24,292 nucleotides of DNA, from positions 1 through 24,292 of the forward strand of contig CAJNOQ010002447.1 in NCBI GenBank assembly GCA_905250885.1, read 5' to 3'. This document shows positions 11,070-22,126 of this stretch, piece after piece. A program made the translations under genes and the position numbers. This DNA is from Didymodactylos carnosus. Taxonomy: Eukaryota; Rotifera; Eurotatoria; Philodinida; Philodinidae. How positions within the stretch are numbered: position 1 is the stretch's first letter; every line of letters begins with the position of its first letter. The notes beneath the pieces were generated by a model, which ran no database searches, was not told the origin of the DNA, and saw only the letters and a list, made by a program, of their open reading frames with translations.

Positions 11070-12119
11070 AATTTTAAAGAGAGACGATTTAGAATTCAAA
11101 AGTATGTAACAGTATTGTGTTTACAGTTAACGTCTCGAGGTAAGTACGCTGCATTAATTAGAATAAAGGCGCCACGCGAATTTTACTAAACTTTGGAAGA
11201 GAACACATTATTGTATGATTATACACACTTTCGACGTAATACTCAAAAAATGACAAGAAAAGTCTCTGACGAACTGAAATTGTGTCAGATAAAGACGTAC
11301 AGTTAAACTGCGTACAAATTACTTAACGGGAAAGAATAATAATAAACATCAATGTCAAGCAAGTATCTGAACAGAATAAAAAAAAGATAAATCGAGTTAA
11401 AATAATTTTATTTGACCAGAAAAAGAAATCGGTCTTTTTCCATGTTTTCCAAACTGTTATTCTTTCATTCAGCCATTATTCACTATAGCAACAACCCATA
11501 GTTAACGATTGCACTGGCGTCCTCTTTCGTCATTCTTATGGAATTTTTTGATTTAGAATAGAAAAATTGGATATCTACTCTCCACACTTTTATATAAAGA
11601 CGTACGTTTAAATATACTATAATTAGCAATTAATAATGGATACAATTTTCGTATTTTAAAAACATTTCATGTTTTCTTTGTTATATTATAAATTCGATGA
11701 GTCAAGTCACTGTGGAAGCTTACACTCACTATTCTGGGTTATACAACTACAGAGGTCGGTATAATTTAATCTGGTGGCTTTCTCTTCTCAGCCTGATGGG
11801 TGCCCTCATAGTAATCATAACAAAGCACCTATAAGTTCCATCTATCTATCATCACTAGTGCCAACCTGAATTCGCATTGACACTAGCGATGATGGATGCA
11901 CTTTATAATTGCCTTCGTTTGTCTGCCTATCGATATTCGAGCAATCAAAAATTGGCAAAAAATTATCTCCTAGGATATATCATATGTATCTATCACATTT
12001 TCAGACAAACAAATATAATAATAAACACTGCATATTTATTAATTTATCTTTGTATTGCTTGCTTTGCGATCCGGAAGTCTATTTTCTGTCAGTCAAACAA
12101 ACAAATACTGAATGCAAAA
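11070..12119. other. Gene-free spacer upstream of FSIP1
   Basis: About 1 kb of AT-rich sequence that should include the FSIP1 promoter. Overlapping short open frames at 11877-12145 look like chance ORFs rich in Ile, Tyr and Cys, with no family resemblance. The only structure I see is the small inverted repeat at 11844-11897. Confidence 0.45.
11844..11897. repeat. Small inverted repeat (17 bp, two mismatches)
   Basis: ATCTATCATCACTAGTG at 11844-11860 pairs with CACTAGCGATGATGGAT at 11881-11897 across a 20-nt loop. It could be a short hairpin or the residue of an element; its function is unknown. Confidence 0.6.
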
Positions 12120-12280
12120 TAGTGGCGGCGCCAGAGCAGGGCTAGGATGGGCTGAGCCTAATCACCCAAAAATTTGAAAACAGGGTATTCACTAGCAATA
12201 GTCACGTAAAAATTCTGAACGGATTTTTGAAAAATTATGGGCTGAGCCCAGGCACCCGAAAAATCCTGGTGCCGCCACTA
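12120..12280. mobile_element. 161-bp TA-flanked MITE-like element
   Basis: The ends TAGTGGCGGCGCCA (12120-12133) and TGGTGCCGCCACTA (12267-12280) are 14-bp inverted repeats with one mismatch. TA at both borders fits a TA target site. Inside are two direct copies of ATGGGCTGAGCC...CACCC (12147-12172 and 12237-12262). The element is visibly more GC-rich than its surroundings, as expected of an insertion. It has no coding capacity. Confidence 0.65.
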
Positions 12281-12364
12281 CTGCAAAAATCTTTTAAAAT
12301 AGTGGGAAAAGTAGTATTGAGTAGTTTCTCTTACAAAAAAAGTAAAAAATTTCACGGTGATATT

Positions 12365-12499
12365 CAGAGGTGCATAATCTTCCTCGTGCGCACCCGCGCG
12401 GGTGGGGAAATTTTTTGAAAAGTTGTTCTACTGGGGGAAATTTTTGAAATTTTCGTGGATGAGGAGATTTTTTATTTTTTGGAAGATTCTGCACCTCTG
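12365..12499. mobile_element. 135-bp hAT-type MITE with 8-bp target duplication
   Basis: The 19-bp terminal inverted repeats, CAGAGGTGCATAATCTTCC and its complement, carry one mismatch. They are flanked by a perfect 8-bp direct repeat, GTGATATT, at 12357-12364 and 12500-12507. An 8-bp duplication with CAGRG-like ends is diagnostic of the hAT superfamily. The interior is short, G- and T-rich, and non-coding. Confidence 0.85.
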
Positions 12500-12582
12500 G
12501 TGATATTCGATAGCAGAAATACGAAAGTAAAACAAATTATCAACAAAGTTCAATATTGTTAAATGATGAAACAGGTAAGCAC

Positions 12583-14105
12583 TAGAGCTCCTAATCAGAC
12601 CAATTTTGGATTGCTAGGCCGGTCCAAAAAGAGTCGAAGTTCGCCCTACCCCATCATGCTAATCAGTTGCATGGCCAGGTCTGTCCGGCTCGAATCCCGC
12701 TACAATGGTTTTTAGACTAAATTCAACTTTACTATAGCAAAAACGCAGAAAAAGCTTTGCTAAAGATTGGTTCAGCAGCAATATTAGTTAATTAAGGAGA
12801 TTCATTCATGTAGATTTCGCTCAAACTTTGTCAGTTTGTAGAGGATACCTTAAAAGATATATCTGAAACTTTTAGGTCTTACGAACATTGTGCGACTGAG
12901 TTATTCAAATTTTAAAAGTTTTCGAGTAATTTTAGCCTTTTCTTAAAAATTTAATAAAATTTCTAAACTTCAATTTTGAAGCTCATTTTTTATGTTGTTC
13001 GATAGAGCAGATTGAGATGTATACGTGCAAAAGCTTTCATCATTATTGGACAATATTTTGCAGAGAAATTTGAAAATCACTTGGAAAATGATGTTTTCGC
13101 GCAAAAAGTAGGTTTTTTGAGGTTTTATAGGCACTTTCTAGTCAGGAGGGCATTTTTGAGCAATAGTGTAGGGACAAAAAATTTCCCCCGACGACCGTCG
13201 AAGCAAACAGGCAGATTCTGCAGCTCTGGCTACGACACCTGGTCAAACATAGTCCTAAAAATAAATGTTTTGCTAAGTGAGATGAAAGTGTCGAAGAGAC
13301 ATAAAAATCACGAAATATAGATAATCTGACGTGCTGGAACAGATGGCAACATCAGAAATTGAAATAGAAAAAATCTTTTATGCTCGGTTTTTCCGAGATC
13401 CAGTTTTCGAAAGCGGTGTGAGCCTTGAACAAAATTTCGCATTTTGGAAGAAAAGTATAGGAAGAACAGTTGGTCAGGATCGATTTGTGGGATGAGCGAG
13501 TGAAGTTCTAAAACTCGATTTTTAAATTAAGTTTCACAAAAATTTGTATTTTTAGGAATTTCAAAAATTCCGTGTAAAATCCGATCCTGAATAACTTTGT
13601 TTTCACACTTTTCTTTCAAAATGCCTTTTTTGTAGATAACCTCTCGATGTGCTCTATCGAACAGCAACAGATTCAGGATTTTGTGTCGAAAAATGAAATT
13701 TTTATCAAAATTTTAAAAATGGAGCAAAAAAGCGAAACTTAAGTTAAAAATGTTTTTTCTCACAAACTACAGGCCCCGAAAAAAATTTCGAGATATATAA
13801 TTCAAAGTATTCTCTACAAACTGGTGGAAAAAGTCTAGTGGGTAGACCCCTCCTTAAGAAAGTAGAAGTATGTTTTTGACAACAGAATTTACTAGATAAT
13901 AGAAACATGTACTGTTACTAGGAAATAGCCAGATTTAACTGAAAATATGAAGAAAATTTTTAAAATTTCTCGCATCGGGCTGGTCCGAAAAAAACGTTGA
14001 CCCGACCGGCCTGGAAACTTTTCTGGCACGGCCCGTGAGAAAAAAACTAGCCGACCTGACCCGAGACGAATCGATCCCTGACCAAACGGACCAATAGGAG
14101 CTCTG
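12583..14105. mobile_element. 1.5-kb non-autonomous hAT-type foldback element
   Basis: The ends read TAGAGCTCCTA at the left (12583) and, as reverse complement from 14105, CAGAGCTCCTA. They are flanked by GTAAGCAC (12575-12582) and GTAAGCAT (14106-14113), an 8-bp duplication with one difference, which indicates hAT. The interior is a diverged inverted repeat. CAGTTTGTAGAG near 12832 pairs with CTCTACAAACTGG near 13812, and GTTCGATAGAGCA near 12998 pairs with TGCTCTATCGAAC near 13650. No transposase frame is present; the short open frames at 13012-13320 and 13892-14113 are not recognisable. The left arm includes the copy of the 712-909 repeat. Confidence 0.78.
12929..13129 (+). repeat. Dispersed repeat, copy 2 (within the hAT-type element)
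   Basis: It matches 712-909 in direct orientation with about ten substitutions and one 3-nt length difference. It forms part of the left arm of the surrounding foldback element, which suggests that the copy at 712-909 derives from another insertion of this family. Confidence 0.85.
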
Positions 14106-14333
14106 GTAAGCATATATTCAGCAAGTACTCACTCTTCAACTACGTAGTGATTTTTCTAATTTAAAATCTTAAGGGTCTCCTTCTCTTTTTTGACCCTCTT
14201 GGAAACCGGGCAAGCCGATGTCGGGTCGAGACGACATTTATATCGGAGATAGGACATCGAAAATAGAAAATCGATTTATTCTTGCCCAGAATTTTCTAAC
14301 GTGCTCTTCTATAGGTTTTCTAGAAAACTCCAG

Positions 14334-14655
14334 TTTTCATCGGGTTGCAGTACGACCTCTCGAAAAAATGGTCCGATCGAGCTCAAAAATTTACCACAGG
14401 TACTTTAGACCCTATCTCAAGATGAAAATTTTTCTTTTCGAAAAATATGCTTTCTTTCTCGAGACATTCAAAAAATACTAAAAATCCTGTGTAAAAAACC
14501 GGTTTTATATTTTAAAAACCATCTCACGCCGAAAGTTGGAATCGACAATGCTTAAGAAAAATTTACATTCTGTGATAGGGTCTAAAGTATCTGGGGTAAA
14601 AGTTTGAGCTTGATCGAACCATTTTTGGAGGGATCGTAATGTGACCCGATTGAAG
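14334..14655. repeat. Long diverged inverted repeat
   Basis: The arm at about 14334-14439 pairs with 14554-14655. Anchor matches are ACTTTAGACCCTATC at about 14402 with its complement near 14574, and ATCGGGTT with GACCCGAT. Several mismatches and small gaps occur over roughly 100 bp. It is probably an old foldback element; no target duplication could be defined. The short open frame 14218-14481 overlaps the left arm and is not credible as a gene. Confidence 0.7.
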
Positions 14656-15534
14656 GAAAAAACACAGTGAGAAAAACACATAGTCTACATAGGGCTCTGC
14701 TTTTTAGGGCATTTGCGGTGATGCGTATATCTGCGTATATCTCCACGAAAGCTCATCAGCAAAATCTGGAAGACGTCTCATTTTGAAGAGCACACTCCCT
14801 TCTGTCGTGCTAAGTGTAAGAAAAAATTTTGAATATATAGGGGTGGAGAGAAAAATTTACGAACCTAAAAAATTGAGATTTTCGACGCTCTGAAGGAAAA
14901 ACTTAAAAACTGCATAATTTTTACAAGGAAGGTCATGAAGAAGAGCTGGGAGTGATCTCATTTTATAGCACACTCTATATTAGACTATGTTCAGCTCAAA
15001 ATGAAACTTTTCTGGAAAAGAGGGGCAGATAACCTTAATTTTCTCTTCTGTTTTCTTTGATCCTTTTAGTCTTTCTCTATGTGTAAGTGTGTCAGTATGT
15101 CTGTCTGTAATATGTTCTTTTAACTAATATTATTTGTCTCTATAAAAATAGTAAGAATCGTATGCAAACAATAATCATTGATTTTTTTATTGAAAAACAT
15201 CGAAGCTTTCGATCATATTTCTGTAATTATCGTCGCTGTTGTTGCTGTTATGTCTCCAAAAATAAATGAATCATCATCTGTCTTTCCTAAATTTTTTTGC
15301 AAGTGAGCAAAGATTATTTTAGATGTCTACTCAGTGAATTGTAGAAATGTAAAAAAGAAAGCATTTAAACAACAACAAAAAGAAAAAACGATCTAGTACA
15401 AGCATACGAAGACAACAAGAAGAGCAAAAACGTTAACAATTATTTCATGAAACATATTAGTAACAAATACACAAAAAACAACAAAAAAAATTAAACTAAT
15501 GAAAAATTAAAATGATGTGCTGAGGTATGTCGAT
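14656..15534. other. Gene-free spacer downstream of MOK
   Basis: It includes a tandem pair GCGTATATCT (about 14724-14743). It also has a weak direct duplication in which a TCTCATTTT...GCACACTC pattern occurs near 14776 and again near 14955. The rest is AT-rich and should contain the MOK 3' untranslated region. No gene is seen. Confidence 0.4.
15186..15191 (-). promoter_or_regulatory. Possible poly(A) signal AATAAA for MOK
   Basis: The canonical minus-strand AATAAA lies about 344 nt past the MOK stop codon. It is the first canonical hexamer I see downstream. AT-richness makes chance occurrence plausible. Confidence 0.3.
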
Positions 15535-17816
15535 TCATTTTTTATAACGATAAGACATAATTGGAAAGTACCCTACAACATTTTTTCCACGATAATTTGT
15601 CTAGAATAGAACAGAAAACTGCAAATAGTTCTCTTCTATGAAAAATCAAAATATCATTTACCTTTCCAATTATGGATGATGAATTGCCAGTATTTGCTGA
15701 ATAATTTGAAAATGCAGATGCCCCGGAGATACGAGGTAAAAATGTTGATTGTCCAGTTTTTGTAAAAGAATTTAAAGCTGGAGACAAAGAACTACCATTT
15801 ATGTATTGATTATGATGGTGATAGGATAATTTATGTTTTTTATCGTTAAATTGTTGATGCAGTGAAGGTTTTTTAACGTTGGATTGTTGTACTCTTGTTT
15901 CAATTAAGGATTGAGCTTTTGCTGGTGGATGTATTAGCTAAAACAATGGATCAATAGATTATTCGTTATATTAAAGTAATGTTTTATGAACTGTTTTATA
16001 ATTATGGCCCAGTCGAAACTCATATCACTGCCATATATTAACTTCTATGCGACTCGTAATGAAATATTTTCATTGATTTCAAGAATCCTGTCCGTTTTAT
16101 TGAATCTTTGGCAAATATAAAAATGTGACTACCTACTTTGGAAAAATCTGGTTTTAGTATGTGTGTTGATATTGATTGTACGTGTGATCGATGAGAATTA
16201 TCTTCTTCAATACTCGACGTTCGACTACTACTTGAATCGGATCTTGTATAATTATCTTCACTCGTTTTTGTTACACGAATATTTCGGCCCCATGAATAAG
16301 TACTTTCATTATGTGACCGTTCTTCAAGGTTCCTAAAAGCATAAAAAGTGTGAGTGAAATCGGAACAATCCAACGTATCTTCTTTTACTGCTTTAATGAA
16401 TCGAAATAGGAATGGTGTAGTGCATGTGCAGCTGATATTCTGTTATCCGGATCATATGTACATAACTGACTAATTAAATCTATTGTTTCCGGAGAACAAT
16501 GAGTTAGATGTCGAGCGGTACCCACTCCACGACGTAATGGAAAATTAAAATCAACTGCCGTATTTCGACTAAAATACGAAGAATATATATAGATATATCA
16601 TTATAAAATGAGAAAATAGAGCTAAACATACTGTTGAAATTTTTCTAATACAGCAGGTGATGGTGTGCCAAGTACTTCATGGATTTTATTTATTTGGTCT
16701 ATCTCATTACTACCAGGAAAAAGTGGCCTCAATCTACAAGAAAGAAGAATTTATTTAATATAATTTACAAAGGTTTATCATCCATCTACCACCTACGTTA
16801 TAATTTCAAACATCACACATCCACAGCTCCAAATATCCATTGGATTTTGATAATATCCATCTGTTAACAAACATTCAGGAGATCTATACCATCTTGTTGA
16901 ACTACACAAAAAAGAAAAAAATATTGTTCTAAAGGAAAACATCGATACATATTTTCTACATACATATACTCTGTGAAGGGCTGTTTTGATCCAATTTGTC
17001 GACATGAACCAAAATCTGCTAATTTAAGCGTCTCTTCCTAAAATCAGAATAAATATGAGTGATACACATTACTGAAGAAAATAATTCTCTCACTTTAATT
17101 AAAATATTTTCTGGTTTAACATCACGATGAAAATATCCGTGTCTAAAGATGAAAAGTTAGTCTCACGAACATATATCGACGAATTAACATGTGAGATAAC
17201 TCCTACTTATGTATATATTCTAGAGCTTTCAATAGCTGATACATAAATTTACAGACTGTTTCACTGGACAATGATCTCTGACGTCCTATAGTAGAATAAG
17301 TTAAAAATTGGAAGAAATGAATAATTTTTGTTAAATACCTCTAATATATTCATAAAGATTCATGGTCATTAGCTCAAAAATAAGACATAAACATCCAGAT
17401 CTTTTATCACTAAAAAATGAAAAAAAAGAGACGAAAATGTATTAAGATATTTTATATACTAAAAGTTATAATTCTTACAAAATAATTTCACGTAAAAAAA
17501 TAATATTTGGATGTCCATTGAGTTGTCTTAAAACACGAATTTCTCGAATTTGTTGAATTTCTTCCATACTAAAACATCATTGTCTAAAACTTTATATAAA
17601 ACAGAAATAGATTATATCGATCTCTAACATACCTCTTGTAAAGTTGTTTCATTTTTTTACATGCCCAAAATGTTCCATCGCTAACATTTTGACATTTCAA
17701 TACTTCGGAAAACGTTCCTTCTCCCTTTTTACCAAGTATTCGATATTCTAAAAGAGAAAAAGAGGATATGCTTTCGTTTTTTCTTCAGTTTTGTTCAAAG
17801 TTCACTTACTTTCCAT
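15535..17816 (-). CDS. MOK: MOK-family serine/threonine protein kinase, 13 coding exons
   Basis: Exons (minus strand, descending): 17810-17816, 17633-17747, 17479-17568, 17339-17409, 17207-17285, 17094-17142, 16964-17037, 16797-16901, 16632-16733, 16389-16568, 16137-16332, 15662-15937, 15535-15600. They sum to 1410 nt, 469 aa; human MOK is 419 aa. MOK belongs to the MAK/ICK/MOK kinases, CMGC enzymes linked to cilium length and intraflagellar transport. Visible: glycine loop GEGTFSEV (11-18), ATP lysine K33 in the ACK context, catalytic HRDVKPEN (126-133), DFG at 145-147, the activation-loop TEY at 159-161, STRWYRSPE, and [20 protein letters not shown]. The core is therefore complete and should be active. 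The C-terminal third is Ser-, His- and Asn-rich and poorly conserved. Introns are 53-69 nt except 15938-16136 (199 nt). The first coding exon is only 7 nt (ATGGAAA). An alternative stop TAA at 16387-16389 would apply if the 16333-16388 intron were retained. Confidence 0.92.
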
Positions 17817-20600
17817 TTCGCTAATGTTTTACGACAACTTTAAAGAATTGAATTATTCAGAGTAACGAGAAATGTACAAATTAAAAAGACATGGATATTT
17901 TTTACTTCAATTTGCAAATGAGTGTTAAAAACGGTGACATAAATGCTGATAACTACTGAGCATGACTAAGAAATGATTGCAATTATTGAGTGTACTGAAG
18001 ATGTAAGGTGACAATAGAATTAACAAAAAGTTGCAAACATGATCTGAAAACAAAACATGCAGAAAATTGCTTTTAAAGTCATGGATAAAATTCATGTAAT
18101 TCAAATGATAAACAAGTTATTAAGATGACTAACTCGTCACGTATTTGCATGAATACAAAATTAAAATTCAGCAAAAAAAAATTTCTCTTGGTAAAAAACA
18201 GTTTAACATCTTAGATGAACATTAAAAATGCTCTTAATCTTCAATATATGTAAACAAGTTTCATTGTTCTTTTCGTCTATAATATTTTCATTGTTAATGT
18301 TTTGTATAAGCACGATAATAAATTTTTTTACTTTCAATCAGACGCAAAAACATGTTCATTTTCTCTTTTTACATGGAGACTTCTAAGTAATAATGCAGAG
18401 ATACCTTTATAATTTTAAACACGCAATATAAGTATTAGAAGCATAATCAGACTCATAGTAAATCTATTATATAGTTTAACTTCTAGCTGGTATTATACAA
18501 AGACTAATATGATGAAGTTGATCGGAGACTATCATGAAGGTCCATGATCTTCAAAATATGACACTTGACTTATTAGCACCATTTAATATACAAAATTTTT
18601 AGTGATTTTAAATTACTTAAAATTTTATTTTCTATTGATTAAAATCCAGTGTTGCTAAACATTTTTTTATTTCTAACTCACATGATAGAGAACAAATTTC
18701 AAATTTTTTATTTCAATCTATGTAATTTACACAGTCATGTTTTTTGCTAATTCTAAACGCAAACACTTTATCCTAGTATAGCTTAACATCTGAAACCTGA
18801 CGAAAAGTCAGTTGGTATTAAAAATATCGGAATTTATGTAACTTAATATTTACTACTCGTCATGTTAGATAGAAAAACTATTTGTTCAAATAGTACGGAT
18901 TTTTAGAGGATCCCCATAAGCAGAAAACCATTAGTTTTGTATTCTATGATGTCAAACATATTGAGAAATAGTTTTTTCTAAAATTTCGATTGAATCGATC
19001 GTATAATGATTGGGATATAAGTACCGATATTCTTTCCAGAAATGAAGTTGAAACTTGACGCAAAGTGACGAGAATGATAGAAATTTACAGTTTAAAAATT
19101 TCACATGGCCAATCGAACTGAATTTGTCTTATCGAAAAATAAGTTTCAATATGTTGTCTACACATCAATCCAAGATACTTAATTGGCTGCCAGTTTTACT
19201 AACTGTTTGATGTATCTTAGAGTAATATGCTGCAGAATATTGAGGAGATAAAATTGTGATTGCAGATTTTAGTGTTCGATGTAAATACCTGCAATATAAT
19301 GTTAAATAAATCTCATAAAGAGTAAATCGCTCTATCTAACTGTCGATTTGAAAAAAATATTTTTTTTCTGTACTTTTCAAACTGAGGCAATCTACTTCTT
19401 TTATTCATAAACCATGCATTTTTTCCTTCACTCAGCTCTTTAAAAATACATGTTTTAATTATTTTATGAAAAAAGAAGAGAAAAAAACAGAAACAATATC
19501 ATAAAAGTATTGAGGGAAGAAAAGCTCCATTAAAATGAAAAACATTAAAGCCAAAAAAATGTTCCATTGCGGTACTGTACGCAATGTTTTTGTGATTAAA
19601 ATGCGTTTTTCTAAAAGTATATAAGGAGCATAAGTATAACTGGTAAAAGCTTTAGATGTCGCTATTATCTCTAATTTCAAATGCTTCTTTCTAATAAGAA
19701 TCTGTTCATGAACAGAAGTTTACTTCTACGACGCAAATGCTTGATGGGATTTACAGGTATTCATCTGTTCAAGTTCGCAAAGTACAACAGTTGAACATTG
19801 TATTATACTCAGTCTTATAAACGAAGTATAATCGTGGATCTTATATCTTGCTCTCTCTTTCTCTCTACTTCTATTGTTGCAATAAATAATTCTAACTTAA
19901 CGACGTTCTGCTGAAAAAATGCATGTGTTTGGTGCTTCTTTTTCTCAAAAGTTCTATGTGTGAGCTCAAATCGCGATCTATGTTGCATCCGACGAAGGAC
20001 AGAAACTTTCTTAATGTAGTGGCTTTTCTGCAGGTTTGTAATTATGTTTCTACAGTATTTAGAGATGTTTAAGTGTTCACAGTTAGCAACAGTGATCGGA
20101 AAGTTTTTATTTTCTTGATAAAAAAAGTCAGAATTATCAAGTATTATCGGGTCTGAATGTTTAATAAATAAATCGTTCATCTTTGATGACATGCTTTCTT
20201 TTGTTTCTATAACAACATCCTATAATCGTTCTGTAATGGGAAAAGCGTTCGTGATTTATTTTATCGAGAAAGAGGGTGTTACCAAGATAAGATCTCTCTC
20301 ATGGCAGAACAGTCAATTTGTATAGGAGAAAGACACTTTCACCTGATTATCGCTAAAATGTGATAATGATCTTTCATAAAAAAGGTACAGGTTTCATAGA
20401 AGTAAATAAGTTCTTCTCTCCGGTTGGGTCAGAAAATCCTACTTCTCGCGTTTTGCACGAGAGTAACAGCTTCTCTGAATGAGAAAACAGACTCGGTGGC
20501 AGATGTTCTGTACTTTGTGGGAAGAATAAACAACAAATTAAAGATAAGTCAGTAGTATAGTACGGGGTCAGTAGCGAATCCAGACCAGTGGATATTCTGA

Positions 20601-20716
20601 CCTTTACTAAAAATTGGAAGGCTGGAGGGATGGAAGACAATTGATCGAAGATATTTTCAACCAATCCTACATTTTGCCTGCGTTCCATTCCATTCTCTTC
20701 CAGTTTTTAGTAAAGG
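20601..20716. repeat. 20-bp inverted repeat pair
   Basis: CCTTTACTAAAAATTGGAAG at 20601-20620 is matched in reverse complement at 20697-20716 with one mismatch, spaced by 76 bp. It may be a small degenerate MITE. I could not define a target duplication. Confidence 0.6.
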
Positions 20717-20947
20717 GCGATATTTTTCTTTCTTCCTATGTGAATACACGCGTTGTACTTCGTGCGTTCACCTGCTTGACAACATGTATATAATATAGAC
20801 AGAACGAAAAACAGCACGTACCCTCGATCTGCTACCGTACTGTGCTACACATTTACTAATTGCAAAAGGACAACAAAAACAAGCTTTTGTTTGATTGAAA
20901 AAAAAGACAGTTTGTAGTGACATAGTGGTGTCTATCGTTTTTTGAAT

Positions 20948-20977
20948 ACAGGTGGTAAACTTACAGGTGGTAAACTT
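20948..20977 (+). repeat. 15-bp tandem duplication
   Basis: ACAGGTGGTAAACTT is repeated twice head to tail without a mismatch. It is probably a slippage duplication. Confidence 0.9.
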
Positions 20978-21320
20978 TTGTGGGTGTGATATAATGACCA
21001 GTAAAGACATCGATGTACACTTGAAATGCAAAATGATTTTATTATTTCAATTTTAATTTTTGTTTACTTTAGAAGAAGCAACCGTTTACTAATTTAAATG
21101 TCTTCTTATTTGTTAACAGCCGTAATGGTGTTAGTATTCGACCGAACTCGTACCTTGATAGTGCTTTTAGTTAGGTTTTTATATTGGAATATTTATATAG
21201 TACTGACCTCAGCTGTACAGACTGATTCAAAAGAGACATCTCGGTAGAGAGAAGATCAATACAAATCAAACTGTCTTCAAATAAGACGGAAGAAAAAAAC
21301 TTCGACCAATACAGGAGTAA

Positions 21321-22070
21321 CAGGCCTCGCAGCAGTCCTGATTTCCTAATTTTTTCCTGATATTTTTAAGTCGTCCTGATTTTGGCAAAAAATCCTGATT
21401 TTCCTGATTTTTGTTGCTTTTCGAAACTAGGTCATTTCCCTTGAAAATTCCAGTTTAGTCTAGGTAGAGGCGTTTCAGAAATTCCATCTTGAATCGATGA
21501 TAACACTGGTTTTTTAATGACCGCGTTGCTTGTCTTGTTTGTAGAGTAGCTATTGTTCTTTATGAACTAAAATTGTTGGTGAATATATGGGAAAAAGTTA
21601 TTTTTTTAATACAAGATTAGATGCCATTATCGTACAAGGAAAAAGAATCATCAAACAGAAGTTAGGGCTACAAGCTGATAGTCCGCTGAACCATCAACTC
21701 TCCTTGTTGAATGGCTATCAACGAATCGCAGTAGATTCTCATATATACACTTTTACGATTTTTTCGTATATACACATTCATTTCTCGTTTGTTCATTGTT
21801 CTTTTTATTTATCGATATTTACCGCATACATTGTCAGAATTTTTGCGATCGAACCACTGGCCCATTATGACTTTCTTAATAGCTTAACTTTGCATATTGA
21901 TCTGCTGTAAGTCACATGAAATTGTTGAGGGTGTAGATGTACGTCTTTCGGTAAACCTCTGTCAATCCTGATTTTCGACGAAAATCCTGATTTCCTGATA
22001 AAATTCCTGATTTCTTTTGCTGGAAATCCTGTCCTGATCCTGATTTCTTATGAAGGCCGCTGCGAGGCGT
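21321..22070. mobile_element. 750-bp hAT-type non-autonomous element with CCTGATTT arrays
   Basis: The ends carry inverted GCCTCGCAGC (21324-21333) and GCTGCGAGGC (22060-22069). They are flanked by GGAGTAAC (21314-21321) and GGAGTAAG (22071-22078), seven of eight bases identical, consistent with a hAT duplication. Next to each terminus are several irregular copies of TCCTGATTT, at 21335-21416 and at 21964-22047, in the same orientation at both ends. The middle is AT-rich and holds an open frame (21587-21910 plus, 107 aa) with no recognisable motif. No transposase is visible. Confidence 0.72.
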
Positions 22071-22126
22071 GGAGTAAGACGGATAGAATAAAGCGGATTT
22101 TTTTAGAGTGTGTACCCAGGTGAATG

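Larger units (their letters stand above)
17817..21320. other. Gene-free region upstream of MOK
   Basis: About 3.5 kb without a gene I can support on either strand. It should include the MOK promoter and 5' leader. The open frames at 19459-19680, 19815-20192, 20374-20688 and 20768-21031 (minus) have no motif, no family similarity and no convincing splice partners. Local structure is limited to a 20-bp inverted repeat at 20601-20716 and a 15-bp tandem duplication at 20948-20977. Confidence 0.45.

Noticed and set aside
11877..12145. Two overlapping plus-strand open frames of about 80 aa
   Set aside because: They are low-complexity, Ile/Tyr/Cys-rich translations, and the longer one runs into the 161-bp MITE. 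No homology is recognised.
12640..12720. tRNA-like segment with CTCGAATCC resembling a T-loop
   Set aside because: The flanking bases do not form a 5-bp T stem, and no acceptor or anticodon arm can be drawn at the right distances. It lies inside the hAT-type element.
13012..13320. 102-aa plus-strand open frame
   Set aside because: It lies within the repeat copy and arm of the hAT-type element. It has no motif, and the 712-909 copy does not preserve a matching long frame.
19815..20192. 125-aa minus-strand open frame
   Set aside because: It has no recognisable domain. The translated composition fits AT-rich noncoding DNA, and no neighbouring exon continues it.
20374..20688. 104-aa minus-strand open frame upstream of MOK
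   Set aside because: No family resemblance and no splice partners. It overlaps the 20601-20716 inverted repeat, so it is more likely a chance frame.
21587..21910. 107-aa plus-strand open frame
   Set aside because: It is inside the 21321-22070 element, AT-driven in composition, with no DDE or zinc-finger motif, so it is not a credible transposase.
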